Notes: a model not told the origin generated them from the sequence alone. 64,000 nucleotides of DNA from Lewinellaceae bacterium (GCA_020636435.1 JACJXX010000002.1:3410001-3474000); one strand, 5' to 3'; shown: positions 26,889 through 36,489, numbered from the stretch's first letter. Program-made: numbers and translations.

Positions 26889-27365
26889 TCACTGCCCACT
26901 CTCCGCCCGCTGCTCCATCTGCCGCATGACGCGCTCGGTCTTTTCCACCAAATCTTTCCAGTCCTCTTCGATCTCGCGCCGCTGGGAGCTGTCGGCGACG
27001 ATGCGCTGGCCTTCGCTGCCATAAGATTCCACGCCCGGGCTGCCCAGTTTGGTGTCCAGAGACCGTTGCTTTTGCTGCAGGTCGGCGATCTGGTCGAGCA
27101 ATTCGCGGTTGTCTTCCAGTTGTTCGGCCTTGCCTTTGAGGTTGTCGATCAGCCCGCCGATCTTGTCGACGGCATCATTGTATTTCCCTTCGTCGAATTT
27201 CTGCTTCTCGGTTTTAAGGAGGCCGACGGCCGATTTGGTCACGTCTTTGATCTCTGTGAAAATCTGCTTGGACTGCGCCTTCTCTTCCGGAGTCCCGAAA
27301 AAGTAGTTGTACACCAGGATGCCGGCCAACAGGAACAGGCCCAATTTGATGAGGCTTCTCAGCAT
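26889..27365 (-). CDS. Membrane-anchored coiled-coil protein
   Basis: A 158-residue protein with one N-terminal helix (LIKLGLFLLAGILVYNYFF) and a long charged helical tail (about 30-158) rich in K, E, Q and D with heptad-like spacing (IGGLIDNLKGKAEQLEDN). ATG 27365 is chosen because it lies directly before the helix; the in-frame sequence upstream reaches into the promoter region of leuS. No family is recognised; DUF-type anchored coiled coils of this size are common in Saprospiraceae-like genomes. Confidence 0.72.
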   Translation of the reverse strand: MLRSLIKLGLFLLAGILVYNYFFGTPEEKAQSKQIFTEIKDVTKSAVGLLKTEKQKFDEGKYNDAVDKIGGLIDNLKGKAEQLEDNRELLDQIADLQQKQRSLDTKLGSPGVESYGSEGQRIVADSSQRREIEEDWKDLVEKTERVMRQMEQRAESGQ

Positions 27366-27589
27366 GTCGTTTGTTTTTGTTTTTTTCTCAAAATTACGAA
27401 AAAGTTTAAATGGTTGGAGAAGTAAGGATGTTGGGGCGTTAACAGAACGAACTCCTCCACCTCCCAACATCTTAACGCCAAACTTTCAAAAACTATTCAA
27501 GTCTAATGCATTTTGCCTATTTTCGCCCCTTCAAAGGTGAACTTTTTAAGAAAAAAAGCACTTGGACAACGACAGTAAACACAGCAATC

Positions 27590-30412
27590 ATGGATTATTC
27601 TCCACGCGGCATTGAAAAGAAATGGAAAAAGTACTGGGAAGAAAACGGCGTATATAAAGTCAGCAACGAAAGCAGCAAACCCAAGTACTACGTTTTGGAT
27701 ATGTTCCCCTACCCTTCCGGCGAGGGGCTGCACGTCGGGCATCCGCTGGGCTACATTGCATCCGATATCTTTGCCCGCTACAAGCGCCTGAGCGGGTTCA
27801 ACGTATTGCATCCGATGGGGTACGACTCTTTCGGCCTGCCGGCGGAGCAATACGCTATTCAAACGGGCATCCACCCGGCCATTTCTACCGAACAAAACAT
27901 CAGGACTTTCCGCGCGCAACTGGAAAACCTGGGCTTTTCTTTCGACTGGAGCCGGGAAGTGCGCACCAGCGACCCCGGTTTTTACAAATGGACGCAGTGG
28001 ATTTTCATGCAACTGTACAACCATTATTACGATAATGAAGCCGGCAAGGCCCTGCCGATCGATAAACTAACCGATCGCTTCGCTAAAGAAGGCAATGCAG
28101 GGGTGCAGGCCGTATGCGATGAAGACACTCCGGGCATAACGGCGGAAGCCTGGAATGCCATGAGCGAGCCGGAACAACAACGCTTCCTGCTGAAATACCG
28201 ACTGACCTTCCCCGAAGAAAGCTTCGTGAACTGGTGTGCGGCCCTGGGCACGGTATTGTCCAACGACGAAGTGAAAGACGGCGTCAGCGAACGCGGCGGC
28301 TACCCGGTCGAGCGCAAGCTGATGAAACAGTGGAGCATGCGCATCACCGCCTACGCCGACCGCCTGCTGTTCGGCCTGGATGAAATCGACTGGCCGGAAA
28401 GCCTGAAGGAACAGCAGCGCAACTGGATCGGCCGATCTCAGGGCGCCAGCGTCCGCTTTGCCCTGGAAGGAGACGCGTCTACCCAAATAGAAGTATTTAC
28501 TACCCGGGTGGACACCATCTACGGCGTCACGTTCATGTGCCTGGCCCCGGAACACGAGTTGGTTAAACAAATCACCAAACCCGAACAAAAGGAAGCGGTA
28601 GAAAAATACATCAAATGGACCGCATCGCGCTCTGAGGTCGAACGCATGGCGGAAGTGAAGCAGGTGACCGGCGAATTTACGGGCAGCTATTGCATCAACC
28701 CCTTCAACGAAGAGAAGGTGCCCATCTACATCGCCGATTACGTGCTGGCCGGCTATGGCACCGGCGCGGTGATGGCCGTTCCGTCGGGCGACCAGCGCGA
28801 CTGGAATTTCGCCAAGCATTTCGGCCTGCCCATCGTGCCCATCCTCGACGCCCAGCAGAATATGGAAGAAGCCGCCGACGACACCAAGGAGGGCCGCTAC
28901 ATCAACTCGGGCATGATCAACGGCCTGACTTATGAGGAGGCCATCCCCAAACTGACCGGCTGGCTGGAGGAACGAGGCCTGGGCAGGGGAAAGATACAGT
29001 ACCGGATGCGCAACGCAGTATTCAGCCGGCAGCGCTACTGGGGAGAACCGGTGCCGGCCTATTGGAAGGACGGCGTCCCCTACCTGATCGAAGAAGCCGA
29101 ACTGCCATTGCTGTTGCCGCCCGTGGATAAGTACCTGCCCACTGAAACCGGCGAGCCTCCTTTGGCCCGGGCGGAAAACTGGAAATACAAAGGAAAGTAC
29201 GAGTACGAACTGTCGACCATGCCTGGATGGGCAGGCTCTTCCTGGTACTGGTACCGCTATATGGACCCCCACAACCAGGAAGCTTTTGCCGGGAAGGGCG
29301 CCGTCCAGTACTGGAAAGCCGTTGACCTGTACGTCGGCGGCTCCGAACATGCCGTCGGCCACCTGCTGTACAGCCGCTTCTGGAACCATTTCCTGTACGA
29401 CCTGGGGCTGGCGCCCGAACGGGAGTACGCCAAAAAACTGATCAACCAGGGCATGATACAAGGCGTGATCGAGTTCATCTTCCTGGAAAAATCGGACAGC
29501 GGCCAAAAGCGGTTCGTCTCCGCCGACCGGCTGGATCAGTATCCGGATGCCGAATGGGCCATGATACCGGTGCACGTCGACTTTGTCAGCGAATACGGCA
29601 AGGACCATTCTTACCTGAACCCAAAGGGCATCGCCCAATTTCTGGAATGGCGGCCCGATTTCAAGGGGGCTGAATTCATTGCCAATGAGCAAGGGCAACT
29701 GCTGACCAAAAGCGAGGTGGGCAAAATGTCCAAGCGCTACTTCAACGTAGTCAACCCCGATGACGTAGTGGCCCGCTACGGCGCCGATTGTTTTCGAATG
29801 TACGAGATGTTCCTCGGGCCCCTCGAACAGGCCAAACCCTGGGATACCCAGGGCATCGACGGGGTGAGCAAGTTCCTGCGCCGCTTCTGGGGCTTGTTCT
29901 TCAACAAGCAGGGCGCCTTTGCGCCCAGCGGCGAGCAGCCTGGCAAAGAAGAACTGAAGGTGTTGCACACCGCCATCAAGAAAGTGCGGGAAGACGTGGA
30001 GCGCTTCAATTTCAACACCTGCATCAGCGCCTTTATGATCGCAGTCAACGACCTGAAGAAGCTGAACTGCAATAAAAGAGAAATCCTGGAAGGCTTGGTA
30101 GTCCTGATGGCGCCATTCGCGCCTCACATCACCGAAGAGTTGTGGCACCGCCTGGGCCACGAGGGCAGCGTCCACCGGGATGCCTCCTACCCGGGATTCA
30201 ACCCCGAATACCTCAAGGAAGACTCGGTAACCTACCCCATTGCCATCAACGGCAAGACCCGCGCCACCGTGGATTTTCCGGCGGATTCCAGCAAGGAGGA
30301 TCTGGAAAAGGCCGCACGGGAGTTGGAAGTGGTGCAAAAATACATTGATGGAAAGTCGATCCGCAAGGTGATCGTGGTGCCGAAGCGGATGATTAACATC
30401 GTGGTGGGGTGA
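27590..30412 (+). CDS. leuS: Leucyl-tRNA synthetase
   Basis: A 940-residue class I aminoacyl-tRNA synthetase. The HIGH motif is HVGHPLGYIASD (about residue 48), preceded by MFPYPSGEGL. The CP1 editing domain spans about 225-430 with the TRVDTIYGVTFM motif whose Asp/Thr discriminate leucine. SWYWYRYMDPHN and the KMSKRYFNVVNPDD motif (about residue 715) follow, then the anticodon-binding helices and the C-terminal domain. ATG 27590 gives MDYSPRGIEKKWKKYWEE, the normal start; 28 codons upstream in frame are leader. An IS630 element lies 92 bases after the stop. Confidence 0.97.
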   Translation: MDYSPRGIEKKWKKYWEENGVYKVSNESSKPKYYVLDMFPYPSGEGLHVGHPLGYIASDIFARYKRLSGFNVLHPMGYDSFGLPAEQYAIQTGIHPAISTEQNIRTFRAQLENLGFSFDWSREVRTSDPGFYKWTQWIFMQLYNHYYDNEAGKALPIDKLTDRFAKEGNAGVQAVCDEDTPGITAEAWNAMSEPEQQRFLLKYRLTFPEESFVNWCAALGTVLSNDEVKDGVSERGGYPVERKLMKQWSMRITAYADRLLFGLDEIDWPESLKEQQRNWIGRSQGASVRFALEGDASTQIEVFTTRVDTIYGVTFMCLAPEHELVKQITKPEQKEAVEKYIKWTASRSEVERMAEVKQVTGEFTGSYCINPFNEEKVPIYIADYVLAGYGTGAVMAVPSGDQRDWNFAKHFGLPIVPILDAQQNMEEAADDTKEGRYINSGMINGLTYEEAIPKLTGWLEERGLGRGKIQYRMRNAVFSRQRYWGEPVPAYWKDGVPYLIEEAELPLLLPPVDKYLPTETGEPPLARAENWKYKGKYEYELSTMPGWAGSSWYWYRYMDPHNQEAFAGKGAVQYWKAVDLYVGGSEHAVGHLLYSRFWNHFLYDLGLAPEREYAKKLINQGMIQGVIEFIFLEKSDSGQKRFVSADRLDQYPDAEWAMIPVHVDFVSEYGKDHSYLNPKGIAQFLEWRPDFKGAEFIANEQGQLLTKSEVGKMSKRYFNVVNPDDVVARYGADCFRMYEMFLGPLEQAKPWDTQGIDGVSKFLRRFWGLFFNKQGAFAPSGEQPGKEELKVLHTAIKKVREDVERFNFNTCISAFMIAVNDLKKLNCNKREILEGLVVLMAPFAPHITEELWHRLGHEGSVHRDASYPGFNPEYLKEDSVTYPIAINGKTRATVDFPADSSKEDLEKAARELEVVQKYIDGKSIRKVIVVPKRMINIVVG

Positions 30413-30528
30413 ACTCCTGGCGGGCATGCTTCTCCTGGCCGAGGTGCCGGGCGGAGGAATGCCTGCCAAAAACCCGAACCCGGGTAACGCTCCCCTCGTG
30501 ACTAGTGCCTCCGGCACTAAATAAAGGG

Positions 30529-31221
30529 TCAATTAGCCGCCCTTTCAGCGGCTTTTAGGAAGCCCTTGAATTTCCATTTTAGGGGCTTTGCCAGGCACCG
30601 GTTATAAAAGCCGATGTAGGCTTCAATTTTTTGTTCGAGTTCTTTGACAGAAAGGAAACTGCCATGCTTAATGACTTGGCGCTGCAGCCTGCCGAACCAA
30701 TTTTCTATGGGGTTGAGCCAGGAACAGTGCTTGGGCGTGTAGACAAAGCGGATGCGGTGCTGAGGATCTTCTAAAAAAGCCTGGCGGCTTGCCATGCTTT
30801 TGAGAATGCCGCGAGATTCTTTTTTGCCCAAATCTCCGTCAAAGCCGATTTCTTGGGCCACCAATTCTACCAGGGAAGCCGACAGGTGGATATTCAGGTT
30901 GTCGAGCAGGAAGGCAACGGAATCCCCCGGAGGCAGGGCCATGAGGGTAGCCTGGATGAAAGCGATAAAATCTTCTTCGGTACGGGTAGGGTGAAGCCGG
31001 AATTGGATGAGCCGGCCAGTGGCTACTTCATAGGCGGCGATCAAACAAGTAGTGCCGTGGCGGACATACTCGGGGTCCTGCCGGCGGGGTTGCCCCTTTT
31101 TCATGGGCCGGCTGGCAATGCGTTCCAAAGCTTGGATGCCGGTTTTCTCGTCCACGCTTATCAGGTGCGCCTTGCTTGGCTCTTGGCTGCCTGCCGAGCT
31201 TTTGACGGACTGCAAGATCAA
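30529..31221 (-). CDS. IS630 transposase, DDE part (orfB)
   Basis: Residues include ISVDEKTGIQALE (first Asp), VAFLLDNLNIHLS (second Asp) and HCSWLNPIENWFG (the Glu), the D-D-E catalytic triad of IS630 transposases. The open frame extends upstream without a start to about 31315, reading NELQPHRSRYWLF, which is the normal continuation of orfA. It therefore needs a +1 frame change (or loss of one base) at the A6 tract 31317-31322 to be made as a full transposase; ATG-type starts inside the frame would give only the catalytic part. Confidence 0.85.
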   Translation of the reverse strand: MILQSVKSSAGSQEPSKAHLISVDEKTGIQALERIASRPMKKGQPRRQDPEYVRHGTTCLIAAYEVATGRLIQFRLHPTRTEEDFIAFIQATLMALPPGDSVAFLLDNLNIHLSASLVELVAQEIGFDGDLGKKESRGILKSMASRQAFLEDPQHRIRFVYTPKHCSWLNPIENWFGRLQRQVIKHGSFLSVKELEQKIEAYIGFYNRCLAKPLKWKFKGFLKAAERAAN

Positions 31222-31294
31222 CTGGCAAATCAGGGCTACGCGGGCAACGAAAGCGCTCCAATCTTCAATCTTGGGGAAGAGCCAGTAGCGCGAC

Positions 31295-31822
31295 CTATGC
31301 GGTTGGAGCTCGTTCCTTTTTTAAAATCACCCCTACGTACCGTGGGGAGATCCGATCTACCAAGCCTTGTTCCTCGGCTACTATAGATAATAGCTCGTGA
31401 GTCCACTGTGTAACGGGAATACTGTAATCGCAAGGCTTCCTGCAGGCCAATGCCGTTATCTGCTGTTCCTGCTCCAGCGTAATCGTTTTAGGGGCTCCGG
31501 GACGGGCAGCGTCTTTGAGCAGGCTTAACATTTGCCGGAGTAATTCCAAGTCGCTAACCCCTTGTCCGTTTGGCCCTTGTTCAAATTCGCACAGCGCCTT
31601 ATAGCTCGTTATCCAGCGCCTGCGCCAGCGCCTAACCCGTTTGATGTTCATGTTCAAATCCCGGGACAAAGCTAAATTGCTCTGGCCCGCATAGGCTCCT
31701 AAAACAATGCTGATGCGTGCGCGCTGATACTCTGCCGTGCTTCGCCGGTTATAGTGCCGCTCTAATATGCCCTTTTGTCGCTCGCTAAGGAGCAACGGCG
31801 GCAGGGGGCGTCCTTTACCCAT
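31295..31822 (-). CDS. IS630 transposase, helix-turn-helix part (orfA)
   Basis: A 175-residue N-terminal half with winged-helix DNA-binding text (TAEYQRARISIVLGAYAG, NLALSRDLNMNIKRVRRW) and the linker RPGAPKTITLEQEQQI. The frame runs through the run of six A at 31317-31322 and stops soon after as KERAPTA. Shifted by one base the next residues are NELQPHRSRYW as in intact relatives. Confidence 0.85.
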   Translation of the reverse strand: MGKGRPLPPLLLSERQKGILERHYNRRSTAEYQRARISIVLGAYAGQSNLALSRDLNMNIKRVRRWRRRWITSYKALCEFEQGPNGQGVSDLELLRQMLSLLKDAARPGAPKTITLEQEQQITALACRKPCDYSIPVTQWTHELLSIVAEEQGLVDRISPRYVGVILKKERAPTA

Positions 31823-32137
31823 AGGTGGTTCCTTTTTGTCAAAGAACTATAACGAAAGTTTTATCCCTTTATTTAGTGCCGGAGGCACTAGACTTTGCAC
31901 ATGACGTCATTTTAAGCCGGAAGCGACCGAAGAAAGTCCCGTACCGAGGAACGAGGTCGGGGTGCGAACTCGCAAGTCGGAACTGGGCTTCGAATAGGCG
32001 CCAAGTGCCGTTTTTCCGCCTTCCGATTTGCTTCGTCAGTCGCTTCGTTGACCCGTCCAAAGTCCAGTAACAAAGGCAAGCCATAAAATATTAGCATGGT
32101 GTCTTCCTGAAGCACTCATTAACCAAACTCTGATATT

Positions 32138-34528
32138 ATGAGGTACTTCCTGCCACACCTTTTCAGCCTATTATTTTGTTGCTGCATTTTGTTTTTCGAG
32201 TCAAACGCTCAAAACGCTTTCAATTGCACCAACACATACTATCCGGGCTGCAATGGCGTCACAGCCATCCTGGAGCAAGTCCCCTATAATCTTGTTTATC
32301 CAGGATGTCAGATTTATGAAGAACCCTGCCTTTTTGAAAACTGCGAAATCGGGCTGGGCCGCTACTTGTCAAGAGCTGTTTCTATGGAGGGGTTAGTTGA
32401 TTTCATCATCGAAGCTACCTGCTGGGGAATTTATAATCCACCGCCGCGGAATTCATCGGTGAATTGTACCCCTCCCTATGATTTGTGTGAAACCAGGTAT
32501 TGCCCTGATGAATATGCCCGGAGCATTGAAATGCTTATAAAAATAAAGGCACAGTTTATTCTGAGGACGACAACAGCGTGGTACAGGGAAAAATTTTTCC
32601 AACCCGCTCCCTTTACCGAATTTAATGTATGGGGAAGGTCAAGGCAACTTGTTTGCGATATCAATGCTGCTTATGATTGCGCCAACCTCCGCCGCCCGAT
32701 CATACAAGCCGGAATTTTCGAATCCATTTCTGCGTTCAGCGAATTTGATGGATTGATTCGTATTCCCCCCGATGTGATTGCTTTAGCGGATGCCTATAAC
32801 CTTTTCACCCCGGAAGAAAGGCTGGACTATTTTACTGGCGACACCCCAAGGGATGACCTAACATTCGAAAGGGACGAGATAATAAGGGATACCGACGATA
32901 CCGGGAATATCGATATCAGAAAGATTGAGGCAAGGTTATGGTTCCTTTATCAAGCCAAAGCCTATATTGATTTTGGTTACAAGGCCCTTCACATGGGGCA
33001 ACATCATGTATATGGCCATCATGACACCGGATTTGACAAGCTGTATCACCTCTTGAAAGCAATAAGAGGATATGCAGATGACATAGGCTCATTCGTAATC
33101 CTGAACGGTGAAAACCTCGAACATGAAATCGCTAAATGGAAGGATACTGATCCTCCGGTTTTATTGTTCGATTTTGAAGCCAGGGCCATGCGGCCAAGGG
33201 AGGTCAGCACTCCACAGGTGCCCGGGGATATTAATGGATGTGATTCGCCTGTTGATGCCTTCATGTTTGAGCGCACGCCATGTGAAAACGAACCCTACAA
33301 AGCCTTTATCGACCAATGCGTTATTCAGGGCGGGCCCGAAAATCATTTATCATCAGGAGGTATTCATCCGCTGGGTTGTATGGTGGAGCAACAACCGTAT
33401 TTGATCTATTTCGACTTTGGCCCCGGGACTGCTTACCGGGATACAACAATCAATGGAACCCCCTGCAAAACGCCTGCCCTGGATGACATAGGCCAAGCTG
33501 CAATATCCTATCCTCCTACGCCATGGACAAAATTGGCCTGGGGGTTTGATGACCAGCGGTGGTTCGGAAATGAATTAGGCCCGGAGTGCCGGGAGTGGTG
33601 GTTTAACCATTTTTACTGCGAACAGCGAAATTACCACAACGGCCATGGGTTCATTCAGATTCCCGGCCTTCTCAATATCGGCAAACCTGAAAATTCTTGT
33701 CAGGCTGCTTTGAACGCACAAAATATGACCCAGGAACCCGCTTCCAGCGGCAAATTTCTACTGGCAGACGATCAAAACCTGCTCACAAGCATATCAGAAA
33801 CCCTAACCCCCAAACCGGCAACAATGAAAATAACCTCTCACTGTGATATCGCAAATGCTGATTGTCATTTCAGATGTGCAGGAATGACTGCTCCATTAGG
33901 TTACCTGTATAAGGCATGGAAAACATGGTACAAATTCGAGCTTGGCGGCGATCCGGATTGCTCTTCCACTTATTCGTGGCAGATCCTTGATCCGGACGGA
34001 GAATGGCTCCCACTTGCATTTGGGCCGGAGCGGAACTTCTGCCCGAAGAAAGTTGGCGTTTACAAAGTGTTTTTGCGCCAGGATAATTATGCCTTCGGCC
34101 CGGATGTTGATCCTGGCCGCAACGGAGTTATTCAGCAAGAGGAAGAGATATATGTTGAAACCGTGGTTTGCAATTGTTCTCTGGAGCCCTACGAAAATTG
34201 TCAGGAGGCAGAACAAGGGTTAACCTCCGAAAAATGCTCTATTCCGGAAAAGAAGATTAATAGAACGAACGCCCGCAATTTAGAAATCTATCCTAATCCT
34301 GCGAAGAACCAAATAACTCTATCTTACAGCTTTATGAAAGGGCAACATTACTCTGTCGACCTGTTGGATATGCTGGGCAGAAAAATTTCCGTTCATCCAT
34401 TAGAAGTGCAAGCATCCGGGAACACTTTCCCTTTATCTCTTTCTTCCAATCTTGCAAGAGGGGTTTACCTGATAGTTTTAAGGATTGACGGGATGCCTGT
34501 TGAAAAGGGGAAAATAATGATCGAATAA
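32138..34528 (+). CDS. Large secreted T9SS cargo protein, unrecognised
   Basis: A 796-residue protein with a signal peptide (LFSLLFCCCILFFESNAQ) and a type A T9SS sorting domain at the end (NLEIYPNPAKNQITLSY ... ARGVYLIVLRIDG). The roughly 690 residues between match no family I know. It is rich in Cys (pairs such as CQIYEEPCLFENCE and CNCSLEPYENC), Trp and Tyr. A His-rich stretch near residue 286 (ALHMGQHHVYGHHDTGFDKL) could bind metal. A segment around 610-680 (YSWQILDPDGEWLPL) looks Ig-like. It sits alone, 250 bases after the IS630 element and ahead of an M28 peptidase gene, with only about 40 bases between them. Confidence 0.8.
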   Translation: MRYFLPHLFSLLFCCCILFFESNAQNAFNCTNTYYPGCNGVTAILEQVPYNLVYPGCQIYEEPCLFENCEIGLGRYLSRAVSMEGLVDFIIEATCWGIYNPPPRNSSVNCTPPYDLCETRYCPDEYARSIEMLIKIKAQFILRTTTAWYREKFFQPAPFTEFNVWGRSRQLVCDINAAYDCANLRRPIIQAGIFESISAFSEFDGLIRIPPDVIALADAYNLFTPEERLDYFTGDTPRDDLTFERDEIIRDTDDTGNIDIRKIEARLWFLYQAKAYIDFGYKALHMGQHHVYGHHDTGFDKLYHLLKAIRGYADDIGSFVILNGENLEHEIAKWKDTDPPVLLFDFEARAMRPREVSTPQVPGDINGCDSPVDAFMFERTPCENEPYKAFIDQCVIQGGPENHLSSGGIHPLGCMVEQQPYLIYFDFGPGTAYRDTTINGTPCKTPALDDIGQAAISYPPTPWTKLAWGFDDQRWFGNELGPECREWWFNHFYCEQRNYHNGHGFIQIPGLLNIGKPENSCQAALNAQNMTQEPASSGKFLLADDQNLLTSISETLTPKPATMKITSHCDIANADCHFRCAGMTAPLGYLYKAWKTWYKFELGGDPDCSSTYSWQILDPDGEWLPLAFGPERNFCPKKVGVYKVFLRQDNYAFGPDVDPGRNGVIQQEEEIYVETVVCNCSLEPYENCQEAEQGLTSEKCSIPEKKINRTNARNLEIYPNPAKNQITLSYSFMKGQHYSVDLLDMLGRKISVHPLEVQASGNTFPLSLSSNLARGVYLIVLRIDGMPVEKGKIMIE

Positions 34529-34569
34529 CTCGGTTCATCTGTTTTAGCTGAAAATAATTCCGTTTGACC

Positions 34570-35493
34570 ATGGCGTTAAAAAAACTCCTCCTCCCTTTTT
34601 GCTTAGCCTTCGCGTTCCTGCTTCGGGCACAATCCTCCCTGAATGCCGACAGCCTGCTGGCCCACGTAAAAGAACTCTCCTCCGACCAATACGAAGGCCG
34701 CCGCACCCAGGAGCCGGGCAACCTGCTGGCCGGCGAGTACATCCGCCAGCGCTTCGAAGCCTTCGGGCTGGAACGGTTCGACTCCAGCTATGTGCAGCCC
34801 TTCAGTTTTTACAGCCGTTGGCAGAAGCAACGCTGCGACGGCCGCAACCTCATCGGCTACGTCAAAGGAACGGAATATCCCGATTTGTACATCGTGCTGA
34901 GCGCCCACTACGACCACCTCGGGGAACGGGACGGAAAAATCTATAACGGCGCGGACGACAACGCCGGCGGCGTCGGCGCCCTGCTGGAAATGGCGCGCTG
35001 CTTCAGCCGGCGCCCGCCCAAGCATTCTATCCTCTTCGCCGCCTTTGACGCCGAGGAAATGGGCCTGCGCGGCGCAGACCATTTTCTGGAAGAACCGCCG
35101 ATGCCCCTGTCACACATCCTGCTCAACATCAATATGGATATGATCAGCCGGAATGAACAGCGGGAACTGTATGTTGTGGGAACCGGCTACAACCCCTTTC
35201 TCAGGGCCCCGCTCGAAAAGCTGGGCAAGGCTTGCCCAATTGCCATCTCCTTCGGCCACGAGCAGCCGGAACCTTCCCGGCCCGACGACTGGACCATGGC
35301 CTCCGACCACGGCAAATTCCATCAAAAAAACATCCCTTTCCTTTACTTCGGAGTGGAAGACCACGAGGACTACCATCAGCCTACCGATGATTACGAACGC
35401 ATTATGCCGGATTTTTATACCCGGGCGGCAGAATTTATCCTGGAGAGCCTGCTTTATCTGGATGAGCACTGGGAGAGGTTGGCGAGGAGGTGA
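34570..35493 (+). CDS. Exported M28-family metallopeptidase
   Basis: A 307-residue aminopeptidase-like protein with a signal peptide (LLLPFCLAFAFLLRAQ). Zinc ligands and catalytic residues are in order: SAHYDHLGE (His, Asp), NGADDNAGG (bridging Asp), FDAEEMGLRG (Glu-Glu), NMDMISR (Asp) and DHEDYHQPTDDY (last His). The length is at the short end for M28, a bare catalytic domain. ATG 34570 is preferred over a TTG two codons upstream. It follows the large T9SS protein closely on the same strand and may be co-transcribed. Relatives release N-terminal amino acids from peptides. Confidence 0.9.
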   Translation: MALKKLLLPFCLAFAFLLRAQSSLNADSLLAHVKELSSDQYEGRRTQEPGNLLAGEYIRQRFEAFGLERFDSSYVQPFSFYSRWQKQRCDGRNLIGYVKGTEYPDLYIVLSAHYDHLGERDGKIYNGADDNAGGVGALLEMARCFSRRPPKHSILFAAFDAEEMGLRGADHFLEEPPMPLSHILLNINMDMISRNEQRELYVVGTGYNPFLRAPLEKLGKACPIAISFGHEQPEPSRPDDWTMASDHGKFHQKNIPFLYFGVEDHEDYHQPTDDYERIMPDFYTRAAEFILESLLYLDEHWERLARR

Positions 35494-35503
35494 TTTGGAA
35501 GAT

Positions 35504-35679
35504 GCTGTGGATGCCGGAGCATAGCGGAGGCCCCGTGCCGGCGATAGCCGCGTCGGGGCTGTGGATGCCGGAGCGCAGCGGAGGCCCCGTACCGGCGATA
35601 GCCGCGTCGGGGCTGTGGATGCCGGAGCGCAGCGGAGGCCCCGTACCGGCGATAGCCGCGTCGGGGCTGTGGATGCGGG
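35504..35679. repeat. 54-bp tandem repeat, 3.3 copies, with internal hairpin
   Basis: Units at 35504-35557, 35558-35611 and 35612-35665 and a 14-base partial copy begin GCTGTGGATGCCGGAGC. Units two and three are nearly identical; unit one differs at a few sites. Each unit contains CCCCG...CGGGG with an inner CCGGC-GATA-GCCG stem, so every unit can fold. The repeat follows the M28 stop by 11 bases. Confidence 0.92.
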
Positions 35680-35699
35680 CACAATAGCATCTACGGCCC

Positions 35700-35736
35700 G
35701 CCCTGTGGAATAATTGCTATGCAAATTCCACAGGGC
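35700..35736. terminator. Perfect 12-bp inverted repeat
   Basis: GCCCTGTGGAAT (35700-35711) and ATTCCACAGGGC (35725-35736) enclose a 13-base loop. There is no T-run, so it may be a factor-dependent or bidirectional terminator between the convergent M28 and TapB-like genes. Confidence 0.5.
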
Positions 35737-35796
35737 CCGATCAGGGCCCAACATCGCCTGGATTTGCGTAGCAAAACCAGGAAAGTATCAATAGCA

Positions 35797-36489
35797 TCAT
35801 TTCTCAAAAGCAGTCAACTCCATATACCCTTCGACCTCCCCATTGTCACCGTACGTCTCGGAACGCACCAGCCCCACGCCTTCCGCATAGTACTCCACGG
35901 ATTGGAACGCCTTGTCAAGCATCATTTTTACATTGGTCGTTTGGGTGAGTTTGTAGCAATCGAATACCCCGGCAGGGGTGGAGATGGTATCTTTCCCCAC
36001 TACTTTTCTGTCCGAAATATTGACCATCATATCGACAATAGTGACGCCGTCGGCGCCTGCCATGATATGGGTGCTGGCGTCCGGCAGTTCCTGCCCTTTC
36101 TCAAAGGCCCCGGGTATAGTCAGTTCTTCTCCTTTGATGGTTACCTCCATGTTGGAAAAAGACTGTTGCATGGCCGGGTTAAGCATGGAGCTGACGTCAA
36201 TGCTGATGACCCCATTTTCACACCGCACCAGATATTCTCCGGAAAACTGCTCCTTGTCCCTCTTGTCGAATACGGTGTTGACAACCATGGCTGCCACTCC
36301 ATTCGGCAACGGTTTTAGCGCCTTGACAACGCTCTGAGCCCTGCTTTCCAACCGGCCCTGCTTATCGAAGTAGGCGTATTCCAGTTTTGCTCCTTCTTTA
36401 AAAGGAAAGAACAAAGAACAACCAGGCTGGGCCCGAAGGGCGGCGCTCCCGAGGAAAAGGAGCAGGAAGAACAATAATCCGTATTTCAT
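35797..36489 (-). CDS. TapB/DUF3108-like exported protein
   Basis: A 230-residue protein. ATG 36489 gives MKYGLLFFLLLFLGSAALRA as signal peptide; the longer in-frame start at 36615 adds non-conserved text. The mature part opens CSLFFPFKEGAKLEYAYFDK and ends with TNVKMMLDKAFQSVEYYAEG followed by VGLVRSETY, the pattern of DUF3108/TapB-like beta-rich proteins in which a constant YxxGVGLVRSE strand is typical. The function is unknown. It diverges from the M28 gene at 36657. Confidence 0.68.
   Translation of the reverse strand: MKYGLLFFLLLFLGSAALRAQPGCSLFFPFKEGAKLEYAYFDKQGRLESRAQSVVKALKPLPNGVAAMVVNTVFDKRDKEQFSGEYLVRCENGVISIDVSSMLNPAMQQSFSNMEVTIKGEELTIPGAFEKGQELPDASTHIMAGADGVTIVDMMVNISDRKVVGKDTISTPAGVFDCYKLTQTTNVKMMLDKAFQSVEYYAEGVGLVRSETYGDNGEVEGYMELTAFEK

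Larger units (their letters stand above)
30505..31888 (-). mobile_element. IS630-family insertion sequence, 1384 bp
   Basis: Terminal inverted repeats of at least 22 bp start GTGCCTCCGGCACTAAATAA at 30505 and end with the complement at 31888. TA flanks both ends (30503-30504 and 31889-31890) within a CTAG context, the target known for IS630. The ends are themselves palindromic (GTGCC...GGCAC). Two reading frames on the minus strand carry the helix-turn-helix and the DDE parts of the transposase. It sits downstream of leuS without breaking a gene. Confidence 0.92.

Noticed and set aside
28067..30532. An 821-codon open frame on the minus strand opposite leuS
   Set aside because: It mirrors the leuS coding frame; high third-position GC in leuS removes stops on the other strand, and the translation shows no family motifs.
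35504..35679. CRISPR-like array
   Set aside because: The units are contiguous 54-bp tandem copies with no unique spacers, so it is not a CRISPR array despite the nearby cas1 relic.
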